Of a stretch of 45,076 nucleotides of DNA, positions 1 to 6,766 are shown in pieces. The stretch's first letter is position 1. Each line of letters starts with the position of its first letter. The position numbers and the translations under genes were made by a program. The DNA is from Candidatus Berkelbacteria bacterium. GTDB lineage: Bacteria > Patescibacteriota > UBA1384 > XYA2-FULL-43-10 > CAINNR01. The stretch is taken from the NCBI GenBank assembly GCA_026397205.1, contig JAPLVH010000025.1, positions 5,440 through 50,515 on the forward strand, written 5' to 3'. Below the pieces are notes generated by a model. That model was not told where the DNA came from. It ran no database searches and saw only the letters and a program-made list of their open reading frames with translations.

Positions 1-1
1 A

Positions 2-160
2 CTTCATCGCCATCCTCATCGCGGCGGAGTGATTAAAAAAGAGTTAGCAGAACGGGGGATTGCCGATTTGGAAAGGAGGCAGAAAAAATGGATGAAGGAG
101 AATTGGACAAATTATTTGAAAAAGCAAGAATTAAGATCTCAGAATTTAGAATCTAATTAA
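2..160 (+). CDS. C-terminal fragment of an unidentified protein (partial)
   Basis: An open frame enters from the left edge and gives 52 residues. It starts with a His-rich stretch (LHRHPHRGGV) and continues as a charged helix with KKELAERGIADLERR. I do not recognise the family. The last ~13 residues are encoded by the AT-rich repeat that begins near 106, so the original C-terminus may have been replaced by repeat sequence. A competing reading is a 22-codon ORF from ATG 88 to 156, which has a good AAAGGAGG ribosome site at 72-79. Both cannot be the main product. Confidence 0.35.
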   Translation, partial: LHRHPHRGGVIKKELAERGIADLERRQKKWMKENWTNYLKKQELRSQNLESN

Positions 161-232
161 GAATTGAGAATTGTTTATTAATTAGCAAACTTCCATAATT
201 CTTAATTCTGCATTCTTAATTCTTAATTCTGC
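106..232 (+). repeat. Intergenic AT-rich inverted repeat, family R1 (copy 1)
   Basis: The left arm starts AAGAATTAAGATCTCAGAAT and the right arm is made of ATTCTTA-type heptamers, with CTTCCATAATTCTTAATTC in the second half. The arms are roughly complementary. Closely similar copies lie at 3316-3421, 6185-6300 (inverted), 21532-21634 and 22682-22792 (inverted). No ORF is inside. This copy lies just upstream of the rpsU promoter. Confidence 0.8.
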
Positions 233-261
233 TTGCCATTTTCTGGCTTTTCCGCTATACT
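233..261 (+). promoter_or_regulatory. Sigma-70-type promoter of rpsU
   Basis: TTGCCA (233-238), a 17-bp spacer and TATACT (256-261) precede rpsU by about 75 bp. A short palindromic element reading TTCTTCGACTTCGCTCAGAA (273-292) lies in the leader. Confidence 0.6.
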
Positions 262-335
262 AAAAGTATAAAGATTCTTCGACTTCGCTCAGAATGACGA
301 AGTGGATGAACGCAATCGAAAGTAGGTGATTTCAG

Positions 336-530
336 TTGATAGAAATTAAACGAAAAGGAAACGAAAGATTTGAATCATTGCTCCGCCGCTTTAATCGCGA
401 GATTCAGCAAAGTGGCGTTTTGACATTGGCGAAGGAAAATCGCTATTTTGAAAAGCAACCGAACCGAACAATGCGCCGGGAGTCGGCAACAAGACGAACA
501 GAACGGAGAAAGATAAAGCAAGGTTATTAG
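336..530 (+). CDS. rpsU: Small ribosomal subunit protein bS21
   Basis: A 64-residue basic protein of the small subunit. It has the family hallmarks: an N-terminal IEIKRKGNERFESLLRRF segment, then a QQSGVL helix and an Arg/Lys-rich tail. bS21 sits near the mRNA exit and helps initiation. The start is TTG at 336; the AGGTGA motif at 324-329 is spaced six bases from it and no ATG gives the conserved N-terminus. It heads the run rpsU, yqeY, ybeY, dgkA. Confidence 0.92.
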   Translation: MIEIKRKGNERFESLLRRFNREIQQSGVLTLAKENRYFEKQPNRTMRRESATRRTERRKIKQGY

Positions 531-577
531 GCCACAAATGGACGGCGAACAAACTAACGGCTAACGGCGAACAAAAA

Positions 578-1027
578 ATGCTGATTAAAAAGATTGATGA
601 AAATTTGAAAAGCGCGATGAAAAAACATAACGATGATGTTGTCTCGGTTTTGCGAATGCTGAAATCGGCAATCAAAAATTTTGAAATTCAGAAAAAGGAC
701 GAAGCGACAGATGAGGAAGTTTTGAAGGTGATTCAAAAAGAGATAAAACAACGCCGAGATTCGATTGAAAGTTATCTGAGCAATAATCGGCCGGAGTCGG
801 CGGAAAAGGAAAAAACCGAAGTCGCGATTTTGACAGCTTATTTACCGGAGCAACTTTCGGACGCTGATCTGACCGCGAATGTTCAAAAAGCAATTGACGA
901 AACCGGTGCAACCGGTATGGCTGATATCGGCAAAGTGATGGCAGTTGTTATGCCGCAAGTTGCAGGCCAAGCCGATGGAAGCCAAGTTTCAGCGAAAGTC
1001 CGCGAGCTAATCGCCAAGAACGGATGA
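578..1027 (+). CDS. GatB/YqeY-domain protein
   Basis: A 149-residue protein of the YqeY family, the stand-alone version of the tail domain of GatB (the amidotransferase subunit that makes Gln-tRNA). It opens with the family helix containing DENLKSAMKKHN, has EVLKVIQKEIKQRRDSIE in the middle and ends with GKVMAVVMPQVAGQADGSQV, typical of the C-terminal tRNA-binding-like subdomain. Function is not settled for stand-alone members. It follows rpsU, a very common pairing, and precedes ybeY by 12 bp. No strong Shine-Dalgarno sequence is visible. Confidence 0.88.
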   Translation: MLIKKIDENLKSAMKKHNDDVVSVLRMLKSAIKNFEIQKKDEATDEEVLKVIQKEIKQRRDSIESYLSNNRPESAEKEKTEVAILTAYLPEQLSDADLTANVQKAIDETGATGMADIGKVMAVVMPQVAGQADGSQVSAKVRELIAKNG

Positions 1028-1039
1028 CGAATTTTTCTA

Positions 1040-1495
1040 ATGACTAAAAACGAATTAAAAATCAAAGTTGAAATTGCCAAATCAAAAAATGTTGATTGTG
1101 ATTTGACTGAAAAATTGGCCAAGAGAATTGCAAGCGACATAATTATTAAGATTTCACCGGAGACAAAAGGATCGATTGAGTTGATGCTGACGACGGCGGG
1201 CAAAATCGCCGAAATCAATCAGAAATTCCGTGGCAAAAATGAGCCGACCGATGTGCTGTCATTTCCACTGGAACAGCTTGATGGCGCAAAAGAGAATATC
1301 ATCGGCACGATTATAATTTGTCCAGAAATCGCCAAACAAAAAAACGAAACTTGCGAAGAACTTCTGCAACACGGAATAATTCATTTGCTTGGATACGATC
1401 ACGAGACAGATGAAGAAGAATGGAATAGCGCCACATCAAAAATCAAATATCAAAAATCCCCACAGGGTAAGCTAGCGCAAAAAAATGACAGATAA
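1040..1495 (+). CDS. ybeY: Endoribonuclease YbeY (rRNA maturation)
   Basis: A single-strand endoribonuclease needed for 16S rRNA 3'-end maturation and ribosome quality control. The zinc-binding signature HGIIHLLGYDH is present at about residues 111-121, preceded by the usual NEPTDVLSFP segment. At 151 residues the length is normal, but the last ~18 residues after EEEWNSATS are encoded by the R3 repeat (1433-1567), so the native C-terminus seems to have been overwritten. Catalytic residues lie upstream of that, so activity is probably kept. Confidence 0.9.
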   Translation: MTKNELKIKVEIAKSKNVDCDLTEKLAKRIASDIIIKISPETKGSIELMLTTAGKIAEINQKFRGKNEPTDVLSFPLEQLDGAKENIIGTIIICPEIAKQKNETCEELLQHGIIHLLGYDHETDEEEWNSATSKIKYQKSPQGKLAQKNDR

Positions 1496-1567
1496 AAATT
1501 CAAAAAAATAAATTCCGGCACGAAGTGCCGACCACAATTTTGATTTTTGCATTTTGATCTTTGAATT
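1433..1567 (+). repeat. Inverted-repeat element, family R3 (copy 1), overlapping ybeY and abutting dgkA
   Basis: Terminal arms are AATCAAATATCAAAAATC and its complement-like TTTTGATTTTTGCATTTTG. A GC-rich core hairpin, CCGGCACGAAGTGCCG, lies inside. A 19-bp block containing CCACAGGGTAAGCTAGCGC interrupts the left arm of this copy. Other copies are at 38518-38640, 42494-42612 and 43745-43857. Here the element encodes the tail of YbeY and ends seven bases before the dgkA ATG. Confidence 0.8.
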
Positions 1568-1573
1568 ATTTTT

Positions 1574-1954
1574 ATGACTTATAAAAGATTTTCCTACAAA
1601 AAGTTTTTCAATTCTTGGATGTATGCCTCGCGCGGGGTGGTGAATTTGCTGAAAACCGAGCAAAATGCCCGGATTCATTTGATTTACGCAATCGTTGTCG
1701 CCCTTTTGGCCTACTTTTTTTCCATCAGCCGGCTGGAGGCGATCATCCTCTTCTTCGCCGTCACTTTGGTCATTGCTGTTGAAATTATCAACACTGCGAT
1801 TGAGAGATTGCTCGACGATATTCGTCCCGAAAGTTGTAAAGAAGCCGAGTTTATTAAAGATGCAATGGCCGGAGCCGTTTTGATCGCGGCGACGATCGCT
1901 TTAGTCGTGACAATTCTAATTTTTTATCCTTATTTCAGCAAACTTTCGGCTTGA
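1574..1954 (+). CDS. dgkA: Diacylglycerol/undecaprenol kinase family membrane protein
   Basis: A 126-residue integral membrane kinase. It has three hydrophobic helices (about residues 36-53, 57-74 and 98-120), the family motif EIINTAIERLLDD at the end of helix 2, and KDAMAGAVL at the start of helix 3. In Gram-positive-like bacteria this family phosphorylates undecaprenol to recycle the cell-wall lipid carrier; DgkA proper phosphorylates diacylglycerol. The sequence alone does not decide which. It follows the R3 repeat directly and has no Shine-Dalgarno sequence. Confidence 0.85.
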   Translation: MTYKRFSYKKFFNSWMYASRGVVNLLKTEQNARIHLIYAIVVALLAYFFSISRLEAIILFFAVTLVIAVEIINTAIERLLDDIRPESCKEAEFIKDAMAGAVLIAATIALVVTILIFYPYFSKLSA

Positions 1955-1959
1955 TAAAT

Positions 1960-1988
1960 TTGCCAAGTGATCGCTTTTGAGATAAAAT
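1960..1988 (+). promoter_or_regulatory. Promoter of ftsA
   Basis: TTGCCA (1960-1965), a 17-bp spacer and TAAAAT (1983-1988). It begins just after the dgkA stop, so ftsA can be transcribed on its own. The leader contains the heptamer tandem repeat at 2010-2057. Confidence 0.5.
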
Positions 1989-2009
1989 TGGATTGGATAC
2001 TGTTCCGAA

Positions 2010-2057
2010 ATTCTTAATTCTTAATTCTTAATTCTTAATTCTTAATTCTTAATTCTG
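2010..2057 (+). repeat. Heptamer tandem repeat (ATTCTTA) in the ftsA leader
   Basis: Six exact head-to-tail copies of the 7-bp unit ATTCTTA (2010-2051) plus a partial seventh, ending nine bases before the GGAGGG ribosome site. The unit is also the building block of the R1 repeat arms. Confidence 0.9.
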
Positions 2058-2074
2058 AATTTTTCTGGAGGGTT

Positions 2075-3310
2075 ATGCCAGCAAGAAAAGCAATTTCCGT
2101 CGGTCTTGATATCGGCTCATCAAAGGTTGCCGTTTGTGTTGTTAGCCAAAATGCTGACGCGGTTGATATTTTAGCTGTCGGGCGGGCGAAAACCACCGGT
2201 GTTCGCAAAGGGGTGATTGTTGATGTTGAAGAAACGGTATCATCAATTACCGCCGCCCTTGACGAGGCCTGCAAGCTGTCCGATTTTGAAATCGGCAGCG
2301 CTGTCGTCGGCATCGGCGGTAGCCATTTGACTTCGGAAACCAGCCGCGGCGTTATCGCCGTCAGCAAAGTGGACGGCGAAATTACCGAAGCCGATGTCTC
2401 AAAAGTTATCGAGGCGGCAAAAGCGGTACCGAATCAACCAAACCGCGAGGTTTTGCATGTCATTCCAAAAACCTTTATCGTTGACGGTCAGGAAGGAATT
2501 ATTAATCCGGTTGGAATGTCGGGGATTCGACTCGAGGTTGATACTAATATAATTTCCGGCTCACTTTCAGCGATAAAAAATTTGGCCCGGGCAACTGATC
2601 AGGTCGGTCTGGCGATATCGGAGATGGTTTTTTCGCCACTCGCTACAGCAAAAGTAATTCTGTCAAAACAACAGCAGGAGATTGGCGTGATTTTGATTGA
2701 TATCGGCGCCGGCACGACTTCCTACGCCGTCTTCGAGGAGGGCGACCTTCTTCACTCCGGTGTTCTGCCAATCGGCTCCGACCACATCACCAATGACATC
2801 GCCATCGGTCTGCGGACAAATATCAATTTGGCGGAAATTATCAAAATTAAATACGGTTATGCGACGCCGGAGAAAATAAACGAAAAAGAGGAGATTGATC
2901 TGGCGAAGTTGGATAAAACGGAGGAGGGCACGACCAATGTCAAATATGTTGCTGAAATAATCGAGGCTCGGCTGAATGAAATTTTTATGCTGATTCGCGA
3001 TGATTTGCGGGCAATTAACCGCGATGGAATGTTGCCGGCCGGTGTTGTTCTCACCGGCGGTGGCGCCAAACTAGAGGGTATTCAGGATTTAGTTAAGGAT
3101 ATTTTGCGTCTGCCGTCGCAAATCGGCAAGCCGCAAATTTCCCTTTCCGGTCTTGTTGACAATGTCGCCGACCCGGTATATGCTACAAGTTGTGGGCTGG
3201 CTATTTGGGGACTTGTCTCCGGCGGACAAACGGTCCGTCGAACGCCAGGAACCGAAATCGGCGGAATTGTTGATAAACTAAAAAACACCTTTAAACATTT
3301 TCTGCCGTAA
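2075..3310 (+). CDS. ftsA: Cell division protein FtsA
   Basis: A 411-residue actin-like ATPase that tethers FtsZ filaments to the membrane and recruits the divisome. The actin-fold motifs are present: GLDIGSSKVAV near the N-terminus (phosphate 1), the FtsA-specific 1C domain (VVGIGGSHL...), IDIGAGTTSYAVF (phosphate 2) at about 207-219, and VVLTGGGAKLEGI (adenosine motif) near 325. The C-terminus (DKLKNTFKHFLP) is a short amphipathic helix fit for membrane targeting. A GGAGGG site precedes the ATG. ftsZ follows. Confidence 0.95.
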   Translation: MPARKAISVGLDIGSSKVAVCVVSQNADAVDILAVGRAKTTGVRKGVIVDVEETVSSITAALDEACKLSDFEIGSAVVGIGGSHLTSETSRGVIAVSKVDGEITEADVSKVIEAAKAVPNQPNREVLHVIPKTFIVDGQEGIINPVGMSGIRLEVDTNIISGSLSAIKNLARATDQVGLAISEMVFSPLATAKVILSKQQQEIGVILIDIGAGTTSYAVFEEGDLLHSGVLPIGSDHITNDIAIGLRTNINLAEIIKIKYGYATPEKINEKEEIDLAKLDKTEEGTTNVKYVAEIIEARLNEIFMLIRDDLRAINRDGMLPAGVVLTGGGAKLEGIQDLVKDILRLPSQIGKPQISLSGLVDNVADPVYATSCGLAIWGLVSGGQTVRRTPGTEIGGIVDKLKNTFKHFLP

Positions 3311-3315
3311 AAAAG

Positions 3316-3421
3316 TAAGAATTAAGATCTCAGAATTTAGAATCTAATTTAGAATTTAGAATTTTCCAAAAAGAATTCCACTTCCATAATTCTTAATTCT
3401 GCATTCTTAATTCTTAATTCA
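3316..3421 (+). repeat. Intergenic inverted repeat, family R1 (copy 2)
   Basis: Begins with the same AAGAATTAAGATCTCAGAAT left arm as the copy at 106 and ends with the same CATAATTCTTAATTCTGCAT right arm. It sits between the ftsA stop and the ftsZ promoter. Confidence 0.85.
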
Positions 3422-3432
3422 ATTTCACCCTC

Positions 3433-3461
3433 TTGACAGCATCTGCTACAATGAAAATAAT
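3433..3461 (+). promoter_or_regulatory. Promoter of ftsZ
   Basis: TTGACA (3433-3438), a 17-bp spacer and AATAAT (3456-3461), giving ftsZ its own transcription start separate from ftsA. Confidence 0.65.
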
Positions 3462-3497
3462 ATATACCAAAGTTAGAAATTGAACGAGGAGAACTAA

Positions 3498-4703
3498 ATG
3501 GATAAAAAATCGGAGTTGGAGGGGTTCGCAAAAATCAAAGTTGTTGGTGTCGGCGGATCGGGCGGATCCGGCCTGACCAGAATGATTAACTCCAAACTTC
3601 GCGGAGTCGAGTTTGTGGCAATAAACACTGACGCCCAAGCGCTGGCTTTCAATGAGTCGCCGGTGAAAATTCAAATCGGAAAAGAAACAACCCGCGGACT
3701 TGGGTCAGGCGCTGACCCGGAGATCGGTCGAAAAGCGATTGAGGAAAACAAAGAGGAAGTTTATGAAGCGCTAAAAGGTGCTGATATGGTTTTCGTCACC
3801 TTTGGTGCCGGCGGCGGAACCGGAACCGGTGCCGGACCGTTTGTCGCCGAAATCGCTAAAGAACTTGGCGCCCTGACAATCGGCGTCGTCACCAAACCGT
3901 TTTCCTTTGAGGGCCTTCGGCGGATGAAAATTGCCGATATTGGTATCGGCGAAATGAAAGACAAGGTTGATACTCTAATTACGATTCCCAACGACCGGCT
4001 TTTGCAGGTCATTGACAAAAAAACTTCGCTTTTTGATGCCTTCGGAATTGTTGATGATGTTTTGCGTCAAGGCGTTCAGGGCATCGCCGACCTGATTACT
4101 TTGCACGGAATTATTAATGTTGATTTTGCTGATGTCAAGGCAATTATGTCCGACGCCGGTTCGGCCCTGATGGGAATCGGCCGCGGCTCCGGCGATAACC
4201 GGGCAATCGAAGCGGCCCGGGCGGCAATTGATTCACCACTCTTGGAACTTTCGATTGACGGCGCCAAAGGAATTTTGTTTAACATCACCGGCGGACCGGA
4301 TCTCGGAATGTACGAAATTGATGAAGCGGCAAAAGCAATCACCGAAGCCGCCGACACCGATGCCAATATTATTTTTGGCGCCATAATTGATGAAGCGATG
4401 CAAGGCGAAGTCAAAATCACCGTCATCGCCACCGGATTTGAAACCGACAACAGCAAAATCCATAAGCGGCAAAACTACGGACCGACGGCCAGTTCGGAAA
4501 TTCCGTCGTCGCAAATGATTTCGCGCGAAGACCACTTTGCCGAAGAAAAAAATGATTTCGGCTCGTCGTTTGGAAACTCACGCGGCAATGATCGCTACGG
4601 TCAAAATGATAACAATCAACTGCCGCCGGCAGACCAACCGGACTCCGACAAAGATGATAACGATCTGGAAATCCCAACCTTCATCCGCCGAAAACTTCGC
4701 TAA
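3498..4703 (+). CDS. ftsZ: Cell division GTPase FtsZ
   Basis: The tubulin-like GTPase that forms the Z ring, 401 residues. It has an N-terminal GVGGSGGSG nucleotide loop, the GTP signature [12 protein letters not shown] at about residues 101-112, NDRLL in the H7/T5 region, and [10 protein letters not shown] in the C-terminal domain. A ~70-residue low-complexity acidic linker leads to the conserved tail peptide [12 protein letters not shown], the docking site for FtsA. The ribosome site GAGGAG precedes the ATG. The presence of ftsA and ftsZ side by side and of the tail peptide suggests ordinary Z-ring division. Confidence 0.97.
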   Translation: MDKKSELEGFAKIKVVGVGGSGGSGLTRMINSKLRGVEFVAINTDAQALAFNESPVKIQIGKETTRGLGSGADPEIGRKAIEENKEEVYEALKGADMVFVTFGAGGGTGTGAGPFVAEIAKELGALTIGVVTKPFSFEGLRRMKIADIGIGEMKDKVDTLITIPNDRLLQVIDKKTSLFDAFGIVDDVLRQGVQGIADLITLHGIINVDFADVKAIMSDAGSALMGIGRGSGDNRAIEAARAAIDSPLLELSIDGAKGILFNITGGPDLGMYEIDEAAKAITEAADTDANIIFGAIIDEAMQGEVKITVIATGFETDNSKIHKRQNYGPTASSEIPSSQMISREDHFAEEKNDFGSSFGNSRGNDRYGQNDNNQLPPADQPDSDKDDNDLEIPTFIRRKLR

Positions 4704-4862
4704 TTTCTGCATGCCCACCGCGGCTTTAGCAAAGGCGGGTCATTGCGAGGAACGAAGCAATCTTTCCGTCTGTCATCTCGAGCGAAGTCGAGAGATCTTA
4801 AAAATAGTGTCATTCTGAACTTCGCGAAGAATCTATCCAATAATAATGTATTCATATACGCG
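4704..4862. repeat. Intergenic short palindromic repeats
   Basis: No gene seen. The stretch holds a run of short palindromes of the kind scattered through this genome: GTCATTGCGAGGAACGAAGC near 4740 (also at 27528), CTCGAGCGAAGTCGAG near 4778, and CATTCTGAACTTCGCGAAGAATC near 4812 (also at 273). They do not carry long T-runs. Confidence 0.6.
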
Positions 4863-4891
4863 AAAAGCGGCCCGTACTAAGGGTCGCTTTT
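4863..4891. terminator. Bidirectional intrinsic terminator
   Basis: An 11-bp stem (AAAAGCGGCCC with GGGTCGCTTTT) and a 7-base loop. T-runs lie on both strands, so it can end ftsZ transcripts (+) and the transcript of the orphan gene 4910-5233 (-). Confidence 0.8.
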
Positions 4892-4909
4892 GGCATGGTG
4901 CAGTGCTCG

Positions 4910-5233
4910 TCATAGGCAGCGTCCGCCTGCGCTGTCCTCATTGGTCAGATCAGCGGACTTGACTTTCTCTGGAACCATCCAGAATCGGTCCCAGTTTTCG
5001 AATGGTAACGTCCCGCCGTGGCCATTCGGTTCAGCCACTAACTGACCATACTCCAGCAGTTCGTTCGGCGGCCAGAAGTCGCCGAACGGAACAACTTCCA
5101 CGGGTATCAGCAAGTACGTTCCTTTTGGATCGTACTCACAGTTGCACTCCGGCGTTTGCTCAACTTCACCTCCGGTGTCCGTGATGATGTAGACGCCACA
5201 GATCTTCGAAAAGTCACAGTCGTCGGGATTCAT
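4910..5233 (-). CDS. Orphan 107-residue acidic protein, function unknown
   Basis: I do not recognise it. The protein is soluble, acidic and has five Cys; the first three (DCDFSKIC, ECNC) lie in the N-terminal third, followed by an aromatic region (FGDFWPPNELLEYG, FENWDRFWMVP). Expression signals are excellent: a perfect GGAGGTG site 5 bases from the ATG and a consensus promoter at 5269-5297. The terminator is at 4863-4891, so this is a one-gene unit. It is visibly more GC-rich than its neighbours and lies between ftsZ and an unrelated gene, which suggests lateral arrival or a recently formed gene. Confidence 0.7.
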   Translation of the reverse strand: MNPDDCDFSKICGVYIITDTGGEVEQTPECNCEYDPKGTYLLIPVEVVPFGDFWPPNELLEYGQLVAEPNGHGGTLPFENWDRFWMVPEKVKSADLTNEDSAGGRCL

Positions 5234-5268
5234 CCTGCACCTCCGATTGGGTTTGATTGTGCATTCAC

Positions 5269-5297
5269 ATTATAGCAAAATCTTTCCATTCTGTCAA
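5269..5297 (-). promoter_or_regulatory. Consensus promoter of the orphan gene 4910-5233
   Basis: Reading the minus strand: TTGACA, a 17-bp spacer ending TTTTGC, then TATAAT. A perfect match in both boxes with the TGC extended -10 context. Confidence 0.85.
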
Positions 5298-5403
5298 GCG
5301 CCAGCGAAAAAAATTGCTGGATTTTTGGAAAAGTTGATGGTTTAATTCCCGCTATCAGACGAGAATTTTTTTGAAGTTGGTTAAAAAATGTTAAAATAAA
5401 ATT

Positions 5404-5862
5404 ATGAAAATAGAAATCGATCAAAGCGGAAAAATTGAAAATACCAACAAGCCAACCGTGATAGCATATTCTGGAGACAAGAATAAATCCTTGATAATTT
5501 TTGCCGGTGAAAAACAAAAACTGCAAAAATATTTTCGCCGTATCGGCAAACCAAGTTCATTTGTCTATATCGTTTTTGCTGTCCTGATATTTATTTTGAT
5601 TAAGAGTGAAAAAACAATTGATGAAATTATTATTGATCGTGAATACGCTGGCCAAGAACCGCTAATTAAAAATTATCTGATTCAATTTATTAAAAAATCC
5701 GATAGACATTTTGACAAAAAGAAAATTTATTTCCATCAGATCGGTAAAAAATCACCAGCTCATGATTTATCAGTTAAGTCATTTCGAAAGAAAAAGGCCG
5801 ACATTAAAGTAAAATCCGATGACGTATTAAAATTTTTGACAAAATTAAAATCGGGTGTTTGA
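5404..5862 (+). CDS. Conserved-looking protein of unknown function, possibly RNase H-fold
   Basis: 152 residues, basic, with one hydrophobic segment (FVYIVFAVLIFILI, about 57-70) and a following IDEIIIDREYAGQEPLIKNYL stretch. The strand-rich start (MKIEIDQSGKIE) and the DREYxGxE segment resemble resolvase-like or RNase H-type folds, but this is a guess from pattern only. The ATG follows an A/T-rich leader without a clear ribosome site. The stop codon lies inside the stem of the minus-strand small RNA described next. Confidence 0.6.
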   Translation: MKIEIDQSGKIENTNKPTVIAYSGDKNKSLIIFAGEKQKLQKYFRRIGKPSSFVYIVFAVLIFILIKSEKTIDEIIIDREYAGQEPLIKNYLIQFIKKSDRHFDKKKIYFHQIGKKSPAHDLSVKSFRKKKADIKVKSDDVLKFLTKLKSGV

Positions 5863-5917
5863 TGGTTGCTTAAGTGCAATTCGCTGTCTTGCAGGTCGGC
5901 AACCCACCCGATCTCTT
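5843..5917 (-). ncRNA. Putative small structured RNA, antisense to the end of the 5404-5862 gene
   Basis: On the minus strand a promoter (TTGACA, 18-bp spacer, TACAAT; 5924-5953) is followed within ~10 bases by a nested stem: TCGGGTG with CACCCGA outside, GGTTGC with GCAACC inside it, and TGCAA with TTGCA at the tip. It ends in TTTTAATTTT. The product would be about 75 nt with no ORF. It may instead simply be a convergent terminator with a chance promoter. Confidence 0.4.
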
Positions 5918-5958
5918 AATTTCATTGTAGCAAAAATAATAACATCTTGTCAATAGAC

Positions 5959-5999
5959 AAAACCAGCTCTGCCACCTCGTAGGTGGCAGAGCTGGTTTT
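5959..5999. terminator. Strong bidirectional terminator
   Basis: A perfect 18-bp stem starting AAAACCAGCTCTGCCACC with a 5-base loop and T-runs on both strands. It ends the gene at 5404-5862 and insulates the small RNA promoter beside it. Confidence 0.85.
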
Positions 6000-6128
6000 G
6001 TTATCGACGAGATGCTGATTTTTCCACTGCTAATGTGGAATTTTTTGAAAAGTTGGTGAAAAAAATACTGCCGGAGTGGTTTTAAGTGCCGGTGGAAAAA
6101 GATAAAACTTTTCACGCTTAAAGTATGG

Positions 6129-6184
6129 TTGACGCCACTAGATGTAGTTGGAGATAATGAATCAAACACCAGATGTTTGATTCA
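6129..6184 (+). promoter_or_regulatory. Promoter of nrdR-nrdJ with an inverted repeat at the start site
   Basis: TTGACG (6129-6134), an 18-bp spacer and GATAAT (6153-6158). Right after the -10 box lies an inverted repeat, TGAATCAAACA-ccaga-TGTTTGATTCA (6158-6184), placed where a repressor would block initiation. It does not match the usual NrdR box. Confidence 0.5.
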
Positions 6185-6300
6185 AATTAAGAATTCAGAA
6201 TGCAGAATTTAGAATTATGGAAGGGGAATTTTATTTTTAACAATTCTCAATTCTAAATTCTAAATTAAATTCTAAATTCTGAGATCTTAATTCTTAATTT
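6185..6300 (-). repeat. Inverted repeat, family R1 (copy 3, inverted)
   Basis: Reverse orientation of the R1 element: AATTTAGAATTATGGAAGGG on the left and CTGAGATCTTAATTCTTAAT on the right. It ends eight bases before the nrdR ATG. Confidence 0.85.
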
Positions 6301-6307
6301 TCTTCCC

Positions 6308-6766
6308 ATGCTTTGCCAGAACTGCAAAAAATCCGACACAAAAGTAATTGACTCGCGCGAAATGGCCGGAAACATTAGGCGACGGCGCGAGTGCTTAAAG
6401 TGCGGATTTCGCTTCACGACTTATGAAAAATTTGAAATCCCGAATTTGAAAATCCGAAAAAAAGATGGTCGAGTTGAGGAATATGACCGGAAAAAAATCG
6501 AGTCGGGAATTAAGAAATCGCTGACAAAAGACGAATGCGATGATCAGCGAATCGCCGAGATTCTTGACGACATCGAACAGGAGATTATTCAACTAAATCT
6601 GCGGGTCGCCGACAGCCAGAAAATCGGCGAAATCGTCGCCAAGAAATTAAAAAAATTCGACGAGGTCGCTTATCTGCGCTTCGTTTCCGTTTACAAATCA
6701 ATTTCGTCGGCGAAAAATTTTGAGAAAGAAGTTAAGAAATTAGTTAGGAGGAGTGATGCCAGATAA
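6308..6766 (+). CDS. nrdR: Transcriptional repressor NrdR
   Basis: 152 residues. It has an N-terminal zinc ribbon (CQNC at residues 3-6 and CLKC near 34), the RRRRECLKCGFRFTTYE linker, then an ATP-cone domain (IRKKDGRVEEYDRKKIESGIKKSL...). NrdR senses ATP/dATP through the cone and represses ribonucleotide reductase genes. Its stop overlaps the nrdJ start, so the two are co-transcribed and probably translationally coupled, as expected for a repressor and its main target. Confidence 0.95.
   Translation: MLCQNCKKSDTKVIDSREMAGNIRRRRECLKCGFRFTTYEKFEIPNLKIRKKDGRVEEYDRKKIESGIKKSLTKDECDDQRIAEILDDIEQEIIQLNLRVADSQKIGEIVAKKLKKFDEVAYLRFVSVYKSISSAKNFEKEVKKLVRRSDAR

Noticed and set aside
5870-6169. 99-residue minus-strand frame
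   Set aside because: It crosses the 18-bp terminator stem and the small-RNA promoter and has no ribosome site.
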